From contig NZ_QUZZ01000003.1 of the NCBI RefSeq assembly GCF_003545695.1, forward strand, positions 1 through 64,000: DNA of 64,000 nt, given 5' to 3'. Below are positions 41,496 to 50,147 of this stretch, piece after piece. Below the pieces are notes generated by a model. It had not been told where the DNA came from and ran no database searches. It was given only the letters and a program-made list of their open reading frames with translations. This DNA comes from Taibaiella helva (GTDB taxonomy: Bacteria; Bacteroidota; Bacteroidia; Chitinophagales; Chitinophagaceae). The stretch's first letter is position 1. Each line of letters starts with the position of its first letter. A program made the position numbers and the translations under genes.

Positions 41496-42521
41496 ATGAG
41501 AATACTTTTTGCGGTACAAGGTACAGGCAACGGCCATCTAAGCCGGGCGAAGGATGTATATCCCGAACTGAAGAAATACGGTGAGGTCGACTTGCTGGTC
41601 AGCGGCTACCAGGCCGATCTCAGCCTGCCCTACCCGGTAAAGTACCGGTTCAAAGGCCTGAGCTTTATCTTCGGCAGACATGGCGGCGTTTCGCTGTGGC
41701 AAACCTTCCGTAAGTTGCATCCCTGGCGCTTTTTCAGAGATATCTATCATTTGCCGGTCGAAGAATATGACCTGGTCGTTAACGATTTTGAACCCGTATC
41801 GGCCTGGGCCTGCAAGCTGCGCAAAGTGCCTTGCATCGCCTTAAGCCATCAGTCGGCCGTAGTGCAGCCCTGCACGCCTAAGCCGGTGGTATCGGGTTGG
41901 TTCGGGCGATTCATCCTGCGCTATTATGCCCCTTTTTCGACTTACTTCGGCTTCCATTTCGAGCGGTACAATGCAAGGATCTTTACACCGGTTATCCGTA
42001 GGGAAGTGCAGGCGCTGGTGCCCGAAAAAGGAAGCCATTATACCGTTTATCTTCCTGCTTACGACGATGCAGCGCTCATCCGTTTCCTGCATCGCTTCAA
42101 AGGTGTGACCTGGGAAGTCTTTTCCAAGCACAATAAGGAAGCTTTTACTTTCGAACAGATACAGATATCACCTATTGAGAACGACACCTTTCTGAAGAGC
42201 CTGGCTTCATGTACAGGCGCCTTGCTGGGAGCGGGTTTTGAAGGCCCGGCAGAAGCGCTTTATCTCAATAAGAAGCTGATGGTGGTCCCGATGAAGCGGC
42301 AATATGAGCAGCAATGCAATGCGGCTGCTATCCATCGTCTGGGCGTGCCGGTGATCGATTCCCTTTCGGCCAGGTCGTTCAGGGCAGTGCACCAGTGGCT
42401 GCTCAGCGAGGAGCGGGTCACCGTAAAATTCCCCAGGGAAACGGCAGCCATCGCAGTAAGCAAAATGATCGAAGATTTCCTTCACCGTACGGCAGACAGC
42501 TTAAACAAGGCACATGCCTGA
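41496..42521 (+). CDS. glycosyltransferase (GT-B fold) family protein
   Basis: This 341-residue enzyme begins with MRILFAVQGTGNGHLSRA, a glycine-rich loop characteristic of GT-B transferases of the MurG type. The C-terminal part has GAGFEGPAEALYLNKKLMVVPM, the nucleotide-sugar binding region. It probably glycosylates an envelope lipid. The ATG at 41496 is chosen since the frame's 15 earlier codons lack homology. Closely follows the metallophosphoesterase gene. Confidence 0.88.
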   Translation: MRILFAVQGTGNGHLSRAKDVYPELKKYGEVDLLVSGYQADLSLPYPVKYRFKGLSFIFGRHGGVSLWQTFRKLHPWRFFRDIYHLPVEEYDLVVNDFEPVSAWACKLRKVPCIALSHQSAVVQPCTPKPVVSGWFGRFILRYYAPFSTYFGFHFERYNARIFTPVIRREVQALVPEKGSHYTVYLPAYDDAALIRFLHRFKGVTWEVFSKHNKEAFTFEQIQISPIENDTFLKSLASCTGALLGAGFEGPAEALYLNKKLMVVPMKRQYEQQCNAAAIHRLGVPVIDSLSARSFRAVHQWLLSEERVTVKFPRETAAIAVSKMIEDFLHRTADSLNKAHA

Positions 42522-42554
42522 AGGCTGCTTTAGCCTCACGATCTTAGCATAAAC

Positions 42555-42579
42555 AAAGCCAGGCGCTGCGCCTGGCTTT
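42555..42579. terminator. bidirectional terminator
   Basis: An 11-bp perfect stem (42555-42565 with 42569-42579) with a CTG loop lies between the convergent glycosyltransferase and lanthipeptide genes. Confidence 0.85.
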
Positions 42580-42600
42580 ATTGTATTCGCCTGCTTACGA

Positions 42601-42822
42601 TCACATCTCGGGACATTCTTTGCTCTGGCAGCCGGCATAAGCAGTGCAGAGCACGATGCCGCAGGAAGCCTGCGGATCGCAGCCGCAGCCGGTCCCGGAT
42701 ACGGCGCATCCCTTGCCTGTAGCTCCGCCGAGAATGGCGTCCTGCAATTTGTCGTTAAGGCCTGTAATCATTTCTTTGGTCAGGGTCAGCTTCCTGCCGA
42801 GGGCCACTTTCTTCTTTTTCAT
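42601..42822 (-). CDS. class I lanthipeptide precursor A
   Basis: This 73-residue precursor opens with the basic leader MKKKKVALGRKLTLTKEM. The leader has the LTLTKEMI segment of Bacteroidota class I lanthipeptides and ends in LGG. The core carries seven Cys (GCAVSGTGCGCD, SCGIVLC, AGCQSKEC) with Ser and Thr residues for lanthionine rings. No LanB, LanC or exporter is nearby, so modification must come from a distant locus. The promoter box is at 42905. Confidence 0.88.
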   Translation of the reverse strand: MKKKKVALGRKLTLTKEMITGLNDKLQDAILGGATGKGCAVSGTGCGCDPQASCGIVLCTAYAGCQSKECPEM

Positions 42823-42904
42823 GTTTGGTTACATTAAGCGGTTAGCACTCCTGTCTTTAGCGCCCTGGAGTGATTGTTCAGCGCCGGAATCTGTTTTTAT
42901 ATTA

Positions 42905-42912
42905 CAAATATA
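42905..42912 (-). promoter_or_regulatory. -7 promoter box of lanthipeptide precursor A
   Basis: The minus strand reads TATATTTG, an exact TAnnTTTG match, giving a leader of about 76 nt. Confidence 0.55.
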
Positions 42913-43047
42913 ATGATGCAGATAGCCCGTTTTTCATTTTTCAAACAGAATAATGTTAAAAAATAGAATGTGTGTCCTGGCGCTCAAAAGCGAAAGGGCC
43001 ACCGGTTTCCCGGCAGCCCCCTCTATTCACACCATAGCAATTTGCTG

Positions 43048-43617
43048 TTACTGTGTTTTCATCCCGAAGGTGATATTGAGATCATCTTCACCGCCGGCAG
43101 ATTGATAAGTGGTGCTGTTCCAGTCCTGCGCTTCAGGTTTGCTTTTGTCCAGCGCATGACGCAGCACTACTTTAAGGTCGAAAGTACCGGCGCCGGTTAC
43201 CTTCAGCTTGCCGTCCAGACCAATACCCCTGCCATTGGCATCGGCGTCGCTGTAGGTGTAATCCAGCATACCCGATTGGCTGGGGTTAAGGAAGAATTTA
43301 TGCTCGGTGCCTTCTTCAACAATCTCGTTATTGATCGACTCCCCTTTCAGGGACAAAGTAATGAGCATGCGGTAATGTGCCCCGTTGCTCAGGATCGTCT
43401 GCTGCGGCGTAGGGGTGCCGCTTTTGTCGAAGTTGACCGAAGTGGTATCGATGGTCTGGCTGCCGTCTGCATTCAGCTTGATGAACTGGATGAGGGCGTG
43501 GTCAAACTCTTCCTGCTCTACTACAGGGTCGGGTGTAGGATCTTTGGAGCAGGAGCTAAAAGTAACGATACCAGTAGTGAGTGCGAGCAGCGCTAGGCTG
43601 TAGATGGCTTTTTTCAT
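43048..43617 (-). CDS. lipoprotein of the metal-uptake-like operon
   Basis: A lipobox near VTFSSC marks this 189-residue surface or periplasmic lipoprotein. Beta-rich text (ILSNGAHYRMLITLSLKGE) and a Pro/Asp/Thr linker suggest a small ligand-binding or accessory domain. It is the last gene of an operon with the TonB receptor 50 bp upstream, so it may help deliver the metal or ligand to that receptor. Confidence 0.75.
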   Translation of the reverse strand: MKKAIYSLALLALTTGIVTFSSCSKDPTPDPVVEQEEFDHALIQFIKLNADGSQTIDTTSVNFDKSGTPTPQQTILSNGAHYRMLITLSLKGESINNEIVEEGTEHKFFLNPSQSGMLDYTYSDADANGRGIGLDGKLKVTGAGTFDLKVVLRHALDKSKPEAQDWNSTTYQSAGGEDDLNITFGMKTQ

Positions 43618-43667
43618 ATGTTTTTGCTTGTTGTTTTTTTAAAAGAGATGAAATAGTAGTCGGCCGC

Positions 43668-45983
43668 CTATATCCTGTAGGTCAGCCTCAGGATAAAGTT
43701 CCGGCCTATGTCATGGGCATAGTAGCGGAAGCGGTTCATGTAATCTTTGTACAAAGTATTGGTGAGGTTATCGACGGCAAAGTTGATGCCCAGCTGGTGG
43801 CGTTTCCATTGCAGCTGTGTGCCGGCGCTCAGGTTCAGCAGCTGGTAAGCGTCGGGCGGTGGTGCATAGTCGCTGCCCGGTTCGTAGCGTGTTTGTTTGG
43901 CCACATACACATGCTCCAGCTGAACATAAGTTTCCTGTGCCACCTTGCCTGGGTTAAAGGACCATTTCAATGCATTGGACAGCCTGTCGGCCGGGATCAT
44001 CGGCAGGTACTTGCCGGCGCTGATGTCCTTCGCCCGCACCATCGAACCTTTGATCGTATAGTCGGCATGTTTCAGGAAATGTATGCCGGCGCTCAGATCG
44101 GCGCCCAGGAAACGGGCATCGGTATGCTTGGTTACGAAAGTGGGGAAAGCGCCGGTGAGCCGGTCTTCAAACTGCCCGGTAGGATACAGGTAAATATAAT
44201 CCTTGAAATAGTGGGCATACACATCAAGATTCACATTGAGCCAGGGCAAGGGTGTCGCCGCCAGGGAGTTGATCCATTTAACGCTGCGCTCCGGGTTTAG
44301 CGTGCTGTCGCCATATTCGATAGCCGCTGCACCATGGTGCAGGCCGTCGCTGTACAGCTCATTCACTGTGGGCGGCCGCCAGGCGGTGCCAATGTTGGAG
44401 CGCAGGTTCCACTTGTCGCTGAAGGGCAGCACAATACCCAGGCTGCCGCTCAAGCTGCCGAAGGTGTGCCGGCCGCCGTACAGCTGCTTGTCGCGATAGC
44501 CCAGCGCGGTCAGGTATTTGTAATCGTAGCGTAATCCAGCTTCCACCTGGTAAGCCTCTTTGATCAGCTTGCCGATGGCATAGACGCCGAGCCCGTTGGT
44601 GTTGTAGTCGGGGATCAGCTGGCGGGTGGCGCTGGCGCCGTCGTAGCTGTTTTGCTGGTAGATGCCGTCTACGCCGAACATCGCTTTCCACTGCCTGCCG
44701 TTGAAGTATTCCAGGTAAGCATTCAGCGTATGTGTGTACAGGGTGAGGTTAAGCGAAGGGATGCTGCTGCGGCCGCCACGACGGATATCGTACTCCCGGC
44801 GGTTATCCGTCTGGAATCCGTACTGCATATTGATATGCAGGTAATCGTTCAGGTGGACATGGCCGTTGGCCTTAAGCAGGTTGTGCTTCACCTGCTGCCG
44901 GGGGGCGTCGATCGAATAATAAAAGGAGCCGTTGTCGAAGGGCCGGCCATTGGCGATATGTGCCTGCAGATCTTCGATGCTGCCGATATGTGATTCTTTG
45001 AAGATGCCCAGCTCTGTGTCGAAATGACTGTAGAACAGGTCGAAGCCGAAATGCTCCTTGCTGTAGCCCAGTGCGGCCGAGTAGTTGAGCTCTTTGCTGC
45101 CGGTATTGTCGAGAAAATAATCGGCAGTTTCCAGGTTGCCGCTGCGTTTCAGCGTACCCTGCACGCGCCAGGAGAGTGCAGGCAATTTGGCCAGGTTGCC
45201 GCTCAGCATACCCGATACGGTACCCGCACGGCCATTGCTGGCGCCGACAAGATTCAGCTCGCCATGGATGCTTTTATCTGTGGGCAAGGCCGGCGGCTCT
45301 ATCAGCACTACACCACCTATAGCCTCTGCGCCATAACGGATCGCTTCGGCGCCTTTGACCACGGTAATGCTTTGTGCAATAAAAGGGTCGATCTCGGGCG
45401 CATGCTCCGAACCCCATTGCTGACCTTCCTGCCGGATGCCGTTGTTGAGCACCAGCAGGCGGTTGCTGTGCATGCCGTTCACAACGGGCTTGCCGATGGT
45501 AGCGCCGGTCTGCAGCATATTCACGCCGGGTATGGCGGTAAGTATGGTTGCCAGGTTGCCGCCTTTGAGCCGGTCCAGCTCCTCCTGGTGCAAGGTGGTT
45601 ACAGAAGTGGTCGTATTCAGGACCTGCTTATGGCCTGTGATCTCAACTGCATCCAGGGTCTGGTCGGCCGTCTTTAGGCTGAGCCGCAGCGTATCGCCCT
45701 TGCTGAAAGCAAGGTCTTTGTCGAGAGGAACGAAGCCCAGGGCCTCGACGTGCAGGTGCAGCTTACCGGTGCAAAGGCCTTCCAGCAGCCCATGGCCATC
45801 GGCATCAGTGAGGGCCTGCAGCGATCCGGTACCGATTGCTGCGCCGGGAATGCCTTCGCCTGTTTTTTCGTCGGTAATGATCAGCGGCAGGACATCACGG
45901 CAATCCTGCTGCGCCCGCACTTTCAAGGATACGGTACAGCATAGGGCAAGGCAGCACAAGCCTGCTTGCTTCAAAAAATACAT
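43668..45983 (-). CDS. TonB-dependent receptor, probably metal-linked
   Basis: This 771-residue receptor has a signal peptide (start at MYFLKQAGLCCLA), a carboxypeptidase-regulatory-like domain (about 26-110), a plug (ITGHKQVLNTTTSVTT, VNGMHSNRLLVLNNGIRQEG), and a barrel ending FILRLTYRI. Unlike SusC receptors it is of standard length. The gene before it encodes a small His-rich membrane protein, so a role in zinc, copper or another metal is inferred. The start 45983 is used instead of the upstream in-frame ATG at 46040. Confidence 0.9.
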   Translation of the reverse strand: MYFLKQAGLCCLALCCTVSLKVRAQQDCRDVLPLIITDEKTGEGIPGAAIGTGSLQALTDADGHGLLEGLCTGKLHLHVEALGFVPLDKDLAFSKGDTLRLSLKTADQTLDAVEITGHKQVLNTTTSVTTLHQEELDRLKGGNLATILTAIPGVNMLQTGATIGKPVVNGMHSNRLLVLNNGIRQEGQQWGSEHAPEIDPFIAQSITVVKGAEAIRYGAEAIGGVVLIEPPALPTDKSIHGELNLVGASNGRAGTVSGMLSGNLAKLPALSWRVQGTLKRSGNLETADYFLDNTGSKELNYSAALGYSKEHFGFDLFYSHFDTELGIFKESHIGSIEDLQAHIANGRPFDNGSFYYSIDAPRQQVKHNLLKANGHVHLNDYLHINMQYGFQTDNRREYDIRRGGRSSIPSLNLTLYTHTLNAYLEYFNGRQWKAMFGVDGIYQQNSYDGASATRQLIPDYNTNGLGVYAIGKLIKEAYQVEAGLRYDYKYLTALGYRDKQLYGGRHTFGSLSGSLGIVLPFSDKWNLRSNIGTAWRPPTVNELYSDGLHHGAAAIEYGDSTLNPERSVKWINSLAATPLPWLNVNLDVYAHYFKDYIYLYPTGQFEDRLTGAFPTFVTKHTDARFLGADLSAGIHFLKHADYTIKGSMVRAKDISAGKYLPMIPADRLSNALKWSFNPGKVAQETYVQLEHVYVAKQTRYEPGSDYAPPPDAYQLLNLSAGTQLQWKRHQLGINFAVDNLTNTLYKDYMNRFRYYAHDIGRNFILRLTYRI

Positions 45984-46058
45984 GGATAAAAAATTGCTGT
46001 AAACAATGACATATAGCGCCGCTCCACTATGGAGCTGCACTGTTCGATCAATGAGTCA

Positions 46059-46391
46059 TCAGCAGGCAGGCGGACCACGCAGCGCTGTATGCCCGGCTTC
46101 CGGGCTCAGGCCTTTCTGCGTTTGCAGCACAAAAAAGTCGTTGTGCGTAAAAGGGGTATAGAAGTGAAAATGTAAAGTGCTGGTCAGGAACACAGGCGTC
46201 TGCAGATCAAGAAAATCGCAGTGATGGTGCATCTGCTCAAAGGAAGCATGGTCACCCTTTTCGTGATGGACGCAGTCGATGGTATCCTCGTGTCCTGTAA
46301 AGCTATGCAGGAATTCGTGCGAAATGCCGTTCAGCAATAGCAGGGCAGCTATTGTAAGGGACAGGCTTATATGCAGCACACGTTTCAGCAT
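46059..46391 (-). CDS. small His-rich membrane protein
   Basis: This 110-residue protein has one N-terminal membrane segment (SLSLTIAALLLLNG) and His-rich segments (CVHHEKGDH, FEQMHHHCDF, LHFHFYTPFTHND). His and Cys clusters suggest metal binding. It opens an operon with the TonB receptor and a lipoprotein. The ATG at 46391 follows the promoter box at 46403 by only about 5 nt of transcript, so the mRNA is nearly leaderless. Confidence 0.75.
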   Translation of the reverse strand: MLKRVLHISLSLTIAALLLLNGISHEFLHSFTGHEDTIDCVHHEKGDHASFEQMHHHCDFLDLQTPVFLTSTLHFHFYTPFTHNDFFVLQTQKGLSPEAGHTALRGPPAC

Positions 46392-46402
46392 AGTGGAAAC
46401 CA

Positions 46403-46410
46403 CAAAGGTA
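46403..46410 (-). promoter_or_regulatory. -7 promoter box of the His-rich/TonB operon
   Basis: The minus strand reads TACCTTTG, exact to TAnnTTTG. Confidence 0.65.
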
Positions 46411-46424
46411 GCCTTTTTTTGTAA

Positions 46425-46439
46425 ATGCAACTGAGTAGC
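46425..46439 (-). promoter_or_regulatory. inverted-repeat operator candidate
   Basis: TGCAACT-G-AGTAGCA is a 15-bp near-palindrome (6 of 7 bases in each arm match), about 15 bp upstream of the -7 box and overlapping the -33 region. Repression by a Fur-family metal regulator such as Zur is inferred from the His-rich operon content. Confidence 0.45.
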
Positions 46440-46499
46440 AAATAATTTAACGAGGGCAAAACATGTGCCCGGCGGTTTTTCGCTGTACTGATTATTAAT

Positions 46500-46507
46500 T
46501 ACTTTTG
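46500..46507 (+). promoter_or_regulatory. -7 promoter box
   Basis: TACTTTTG is an exact TAnnTTTG match, 20 bp before the ATG at 46528. Confidence 0.65.
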
Positions 46508-46527
46508 TTCCGGAAAAAATTAAACCT

Positions 46528-47106
46528 ATGCCGTTATTTAAGTTCAGGGTCTATTGGGAGGATGATGATAATATTTATCGTGATATTGTGCTGAAAACAG
46601 GCCAGACCTTTCACTCGTTTCACGAAGCGATACTGACTGCTTTTGAGTTCGATCATAAACATAAAGCCTCGTTTTTTGCGAGCAACGATAACTGGGGACG
46701 TGGTCGCGAAATCGCTTCCGACGTGCTGGTCAATAAAAAAGATGCGCCTGCTTTATCCATGATCAAAACGCCCGTATCGGCCCTGGTGGAAAAGCCGGAT
46801 GAGAAATTTGTTTATACCTACGATCCCGCAAAAAAATGGACCTTCCTGGTAGAGCTGATCGGTATTGATAAGGAAGAGGACAGCAAAAAAGAATATCCTT
46901 TGTGTGTGAAGAAAGAGGGTGTGGCGCCGGCGCAAACCGGCATCAAAGGCCTGGCCAACGAACGCCTGATGGAGATCGAGGAAAAATACGACCTGAGCTC
47001 GGAAGATATGAGCGAAGGCTATGGGAAAGAAGGTGATGACGATGGCGGCTCCTCTTCAGAGGAAGAAAGCTATGGCACCGAGGCAGAAGGATCGGACGAT
47101 TTTTAA
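46528..47106 (+). CDS. plasmid pRiA4b ORF-3-like protein
   Basis: This 192-residue protein has the PRiA4 ORF3-like domain (FKFRVYWEDDDNIYRDIVLK, FHEAILTAFEFDHKHKASFF) over about 110 residues, then a very acidic Asp/Glu/Ser tail. The family is of unknown function and occurs on plasmids and chromosomes. It is separate from miaA, since a terminator lies between. Confidence 0.85.
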   Translation: MPLFKFRVYWEDDDNIYRDIVLKTGQTFHSFHEAILTAFEFDHKHKASFFASNDNWGRGREIASDVLVNKKDAPALSMIKTPVSALVEKPDEKFVYTYDPAKKWTFLVELIGIDKEEDSKKEYPLCVKKEGVAPAQTGIKGLANERLMEIEEKYDLSSEDMSEGYGKEGDDDGGSSSEEESYGTEAEGSDDF

Positions 47107-47131
47107 AAAGAAACAGCAACCTGTAATACAG

Positions 47132-47164
47132 ACCTGGCAGCATCCCGTCTGCCAGGTTTTTTTT
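47132..47164 (+). terminator. terminator ending 12 bp before miaA
   Basis: A perfect 9-bp stem (ACCTGGCAG 47132-47140 with CTGCCAGGT 47149-47157) runs into eight Ts that end 12 bp before the miaA ATG. It could act as an attenuator of miaA. Confidence 0.85.
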
Positions 47165-47176
47165 GAAGGAAAAGCT

Positions 47177-48094
47177 ATGGCACAAAAACAGCTGGTGATT
47201 ATTGCGGGGCCCACGGCTGTGGGTAAAACGAATATAGCTATCCGTGTGGCGGAGCATTTCGGTACGGAGATCATATCGGCCGATTCGCGGCAATGCTATC
47301 GTGAAATGAGCATCGGTACGGCCAAGCCTACGAAAGAAGAACAGGCAAGGGTGAAGCACTATTTCATCGATTCACATAGTGTTGCCGAGGAGCTGAACGC
47401 TGCCGATTACGAGCAATTGGCGCTGGGTTACTGCGCCGCCATTTTTGAAGATAAGGATGTAGCTGTCGTTTGCGGCGGTACAGGATTGTACATCAGGGCG
47501 CTTTGCGAAGGCATTGACAGCATGCCGGCAACGGATCGTGTTATCGAGCAAGCCTTGCAGCAGGAATATGAGCAAAAAGGTATCGGCTGGCTGCAGCAGG
47601 TAACAGCGGCTGAAGATCCGGAATTCTTTGCCATAGCCGAGCAGCAGAACCCCGCGCGGCTGATCCGTGCGCTGGCCTTCAGGCGCAGCACCGGCAGCTC
47701 TATCGTGCATTACCGCAGCGGAACAATCAAAGAACGGCCTTTCGGTATCCTGAAAATTGCCCTGGAGCTGCCCCGGCAGGAATTGTATCACCGGATCGAC
47801 CGGAGGGTAGACCAGATGATGATCGATGGGTTATGGGAAGAAGCGGAGACGCTCTACCCGATGCGGCGCCTGAAAAACCTGCAGACCGTAGGCTACAGCG
47901 AGCTCTTCGATTGCTTCGACGGCCGCATCAGCAAGTCGGAAGCTATAGCGCTCATTAAACAGCATAGCCGCAATTATGCCAAGCGGCAGCTCACCTGGTT
48001 CCGGAAGGATAAGGACTATCATTGGTACTCGCCATGGGAATCCGAAGCCTTGCTGGCCTTTATCAGCAAGGCGCTTGAAGCGCATGAGAGCTAG
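47177..48094 (+). CDS. miaA: tRNA dimethylallyltransferase
   Basis: This 305-residue enzyme adds a dimethylallyl group to A37 of tRNAs reading codons that begin with U. GPTAVGKTNIAIRVAEHFG is the P-loop, ISADSRQCYREMSIGTAKP the Asp-containing catalytic segment, and VCGGTGLYIRALCEGID the substrate region. The ATG at 47177 has a good ribosome-binding-like GAAGGA. Convergent overlap of 4 bp with the gene on the other strand. A frame from 47021 is a non-coding extension. Confidence 0.95.
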   Translation: MAQKQLVIIAGPTAVGKTNIAIRVAEHFGTEIISADSRQCYREMSIGTAKPTKEEQARVKHYFIDSHSVAEELNAADYEQLALGYCAAIFEDKDVAVVCGGTGLYIRALCEGIDSMPATDRVIEQALQQEYEQKGIGWLQQVTAAEDPEFFAIAEQQNPARLIRALAFRRSTGSSIVHYRSGTIKERPFGILKIALELPRQELYHRIDRRVDQMMIDGLWEEAETLYPMRRLKNLQTVGYSELFDCFDGRISKSEAIALIKQHSRNYAKRQLTWFRKDKDYHWYSPWESEALLAFISKALEAHES

Positions 48095-49239
48095 TAGGTC
48101 TTCCCCTTGTAAAATACCTTGAACATATTGGCGCCGAAGCGGTACTGAATCACATCATAGTCGAGCCGCCAGTCGGCGATATCGGCATTGGTCACATCGT
48201 AAGTATCGCCTTCGCTGAACAGGCGCAGGACTTTGGCGCGGTTCACATAAGCTACAGAATTGTAGGCCACCTGGAAGTTGTCAGGATAATAGCTTTCCAA
48301 GGTGTAGATCTGTCCTTTATAAAAAACCTTGAAGTAGCCGGTGGCATCCTGGAAGGCCACAACATTATCTTTCACCACGAAGTCGGGTTGAAAGAAGCCG
48401 ATATTGTACACGGAGTCCTGGTAAAAGACCTTAAAATAGTTGTCATAGCCGACAAAAGCCACCAGGTTGTCGCCGGCAGCATAGCTATAGGGCGGAAAAT
48501 TGTCGAGCTGGCGGGTGACGCCATCATGAAAGACCTTGAACTCCCGGTTGACATCCACATAGGCGACATTGTTGCGGCCTACATCGAAGCTGGTCACCAG
48601 GTAGTTTTCCTGCTCGATGATACTGCCCCGGTAAAAGATACGGAACTGATTGGCATAGTTGACGTAGGCGGCAATATTATCGGAGACCTTCACGCTGGGC
48701 AAAGCCCCCGAAGCGATATCCATTTCGCTGGAAATACGGATCGTGTTCTGGTCGGTATTGAACAGGTTAGTCGTATTGGTGGCAGCCAGGAAGCCTTCGA
48801 TCTGGTGTACTTCACCATTGTAGTAAGCCCGGAATTCCTTTTGGACGCCTTCAAAATACACTACCAGGCTATCGCCGGTAAAAAACTGTTCGCAGTACTT
48901 GGACAGGTTGGTGATCTTGCCCTGGTCCCATACATTTAAGGCGCGGGCGTTCTGGTAGGTGATCAGGTTATCCGTCACCTGGAAATTCTGCGTAAAGCCG
49001 TCATTGATCTTGGTGGCGCCGCCATTGGCGTAGATCTTAAAGCTGCGTGAATTGTCCAGGTAGGGGATTGCTGCCCGGCCGATCTTGTATTGCAGGGGTA
49101 CCAGGTATTCGATCTTGCGGATCATGCCGTTATCCCATACCATAAACTGGTTCTGGAAGCTGGTGTAAGCCGAAAGCTGCGCATGACCGGGAGTAGCAGC
49201 GAGTAAAAAGGAAAAAAAGAGTAGCTGTTTTAATTTCAT
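48091..49239 (-). CDS. exported protein with ten 35-residue repeats
   Basis: A 20-residue signal peptide is followed by ten copies of a [FL]-x-[VILA]-[FWY]-x-x-[GD] motif at residues 32, 67, 101, 136, 199, 234, 269, 303, 338 and 373. The step is about 35 residues, with one longer gap between 136 and 199. Examples are FKVFYKG and FKVFHDG. It looks like a beta-blade or beta-propeller-like repeat protein of the envelope. I do not recognise the family. It is convergent with miaA. Confidence 0.75.
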   Translation of the reverse strand: MKLKQLLFFSFLLAATPGHAQLSAYTSFQNQFMVWDNGMIRKIEYLVPLQYKIGRAAIPYLDNSRSFKIYANGGATKINDGFTQNFQVTDNLITYQNARALNVWDQGKITNLSKYCEQFFTGDSLVVYFEGVQKEFRAYYNGEVHQIEGFLAATNTTNLFNTDQNTIRISSEMDIASGALPSVKVSDNIAAYVNYANQFRIFYRGSIIEQENYLVTSFDVGRNNVAYVDVNREFKVFHDGVTRQLDNFPPYSYAAGDNLVAFVGYDNYFKVFYQDSVYNIGFFQPDFVVKDNVVAFQDATGYFKVFYKGQIYTLESYYPDNFQVAYNSVAYVNRAKVLRLFSEGDTYDVTNADIADWRLDYDVIQYRFGANMFKVFYKGKTY

Positions 49240-49535
49240 GAGGATATTTTTCCGGTAAATGATGCTGATGGCGGCAGGCGATTGCTGGAGTGCAGGACCA
49301 TCAAAGTCCTAAAAATAAGCATTGCTTTTTAAAGCCATGCAGGAAAGCAGCATAGTTGCAGCAACTTAACAAAAAGAGACAGGGCTAAAAAAGGAAAGCC
49401 GGCCCAAGAATGAGCCAGCCCCTATAAACCCTATCACCATGAAAACAAAGTGTAAAATTACGGCAAAAAAATTATCCGCAAAAAATATTTTAATAAGGTA
49501 ATGTTAAGGATAAATTGAATTCATCCAGGCCTTAC
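49240..49535. other. intergenic region between infC and the repeat protein
   Basis: About 300 bp with no convincing gene. A terminator-like minus-strand hairpin (49390-49425) ends the infC transcript. rpmI and rplT are not here. Confidence 0.6.
49390..49425 (-). terminator. terminator of infC
   Basis: A minus-strand stem of about 9 bp (including G-T pairs) is followed by TTTCCTTTTTT. Confidence 0.6.
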
Positions 49536-50084
49536 TTACTTCTTCTTTTTAGGGGTGAACATGGCCAGCATTCTGCGGCCTTCCATCTTCGGCATGGCTT
49601 CCAGCGTGCCCCACTCAGACAAACGTTCCGCAAATTTCAGCAGCAGCAGCTGCCCGCGATCCTGGAACAGGATGGAGCGTCCTTTGAACTGCACAAAGCA
49701 TTTTACTTTGTTGCCTTCCTGCAGGAATTTTTCAGCATGTTTGGCTTTGAAATCGAAATCGTGATCGTCGGTGTTGGGCGTAAAACGGATCTCTTTCACT
49801 TCCGTTTGTTTGGCCTTTGCCTTTTGTTCTTTATCCTTTTTCTTTTTCTCGTAAAGGAATTTATTGTAGTCTACCAGGCGGCAAACGGGGGGATCTGCAT
49901 TGGGGGATATCTCTACAAGGTCTACTTCGAGATCGGCAGCCATTCTGCGGGCCTCTTCCAGCGAATAGACACCAGGCTCAATGTTCTCGCCGACGACACG
50001 TACCTGCTGTGCCTTGATAAATTGGTTGATCCGGTGTTCCGGTTCCTTTTTAAGAGGTAATCTGGGTTTTACTCTTTTCTGCAT
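49536..50084 (-). CDS. infC: translation initiation factor IF-3
   Basis: This 182-residue IF-3 begins MQKRVKPRLPLKKEPEHRIN. The N-domain core is YSLEEARRMAADLEVDLVEISPNADPPVCRL, then the basic linker KKKDKEQKAKAKQ and the C-domain IRFTPNTDDHDFDFK. It monitors start-codon fidelity on the 30S subunit. In many bacteria infC is followed by rpmI and rplT, which are absent downstream here. The start codon is a normal ATG, not the AUU seen in enterobacteria. Confidence 0.97.
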   Translation of the reverse strand: MQKRVKPRLPLKKEPEHRINQFIKAQQVRVVGENIEPGVYSLEEARRMAADLEVDLVEISPNADPPVCRLVDYNKFLYEKKKKDKEQKAKAKQTEVKEIRFTPNTDDHDFDFKAKHAEKFLQEGNKVKCFVQFKGRSILFQDRGQLLLLKFAERLSEWGTLEAMPKMEGRRMLAMFTPKKKK

Positions 50085-50147
50085 TAAATCTTTTAGTGTT
50101 AGATAGTAAGCAAAGATAGGCTTTAAACTAAAATCAAAATATAAAAA

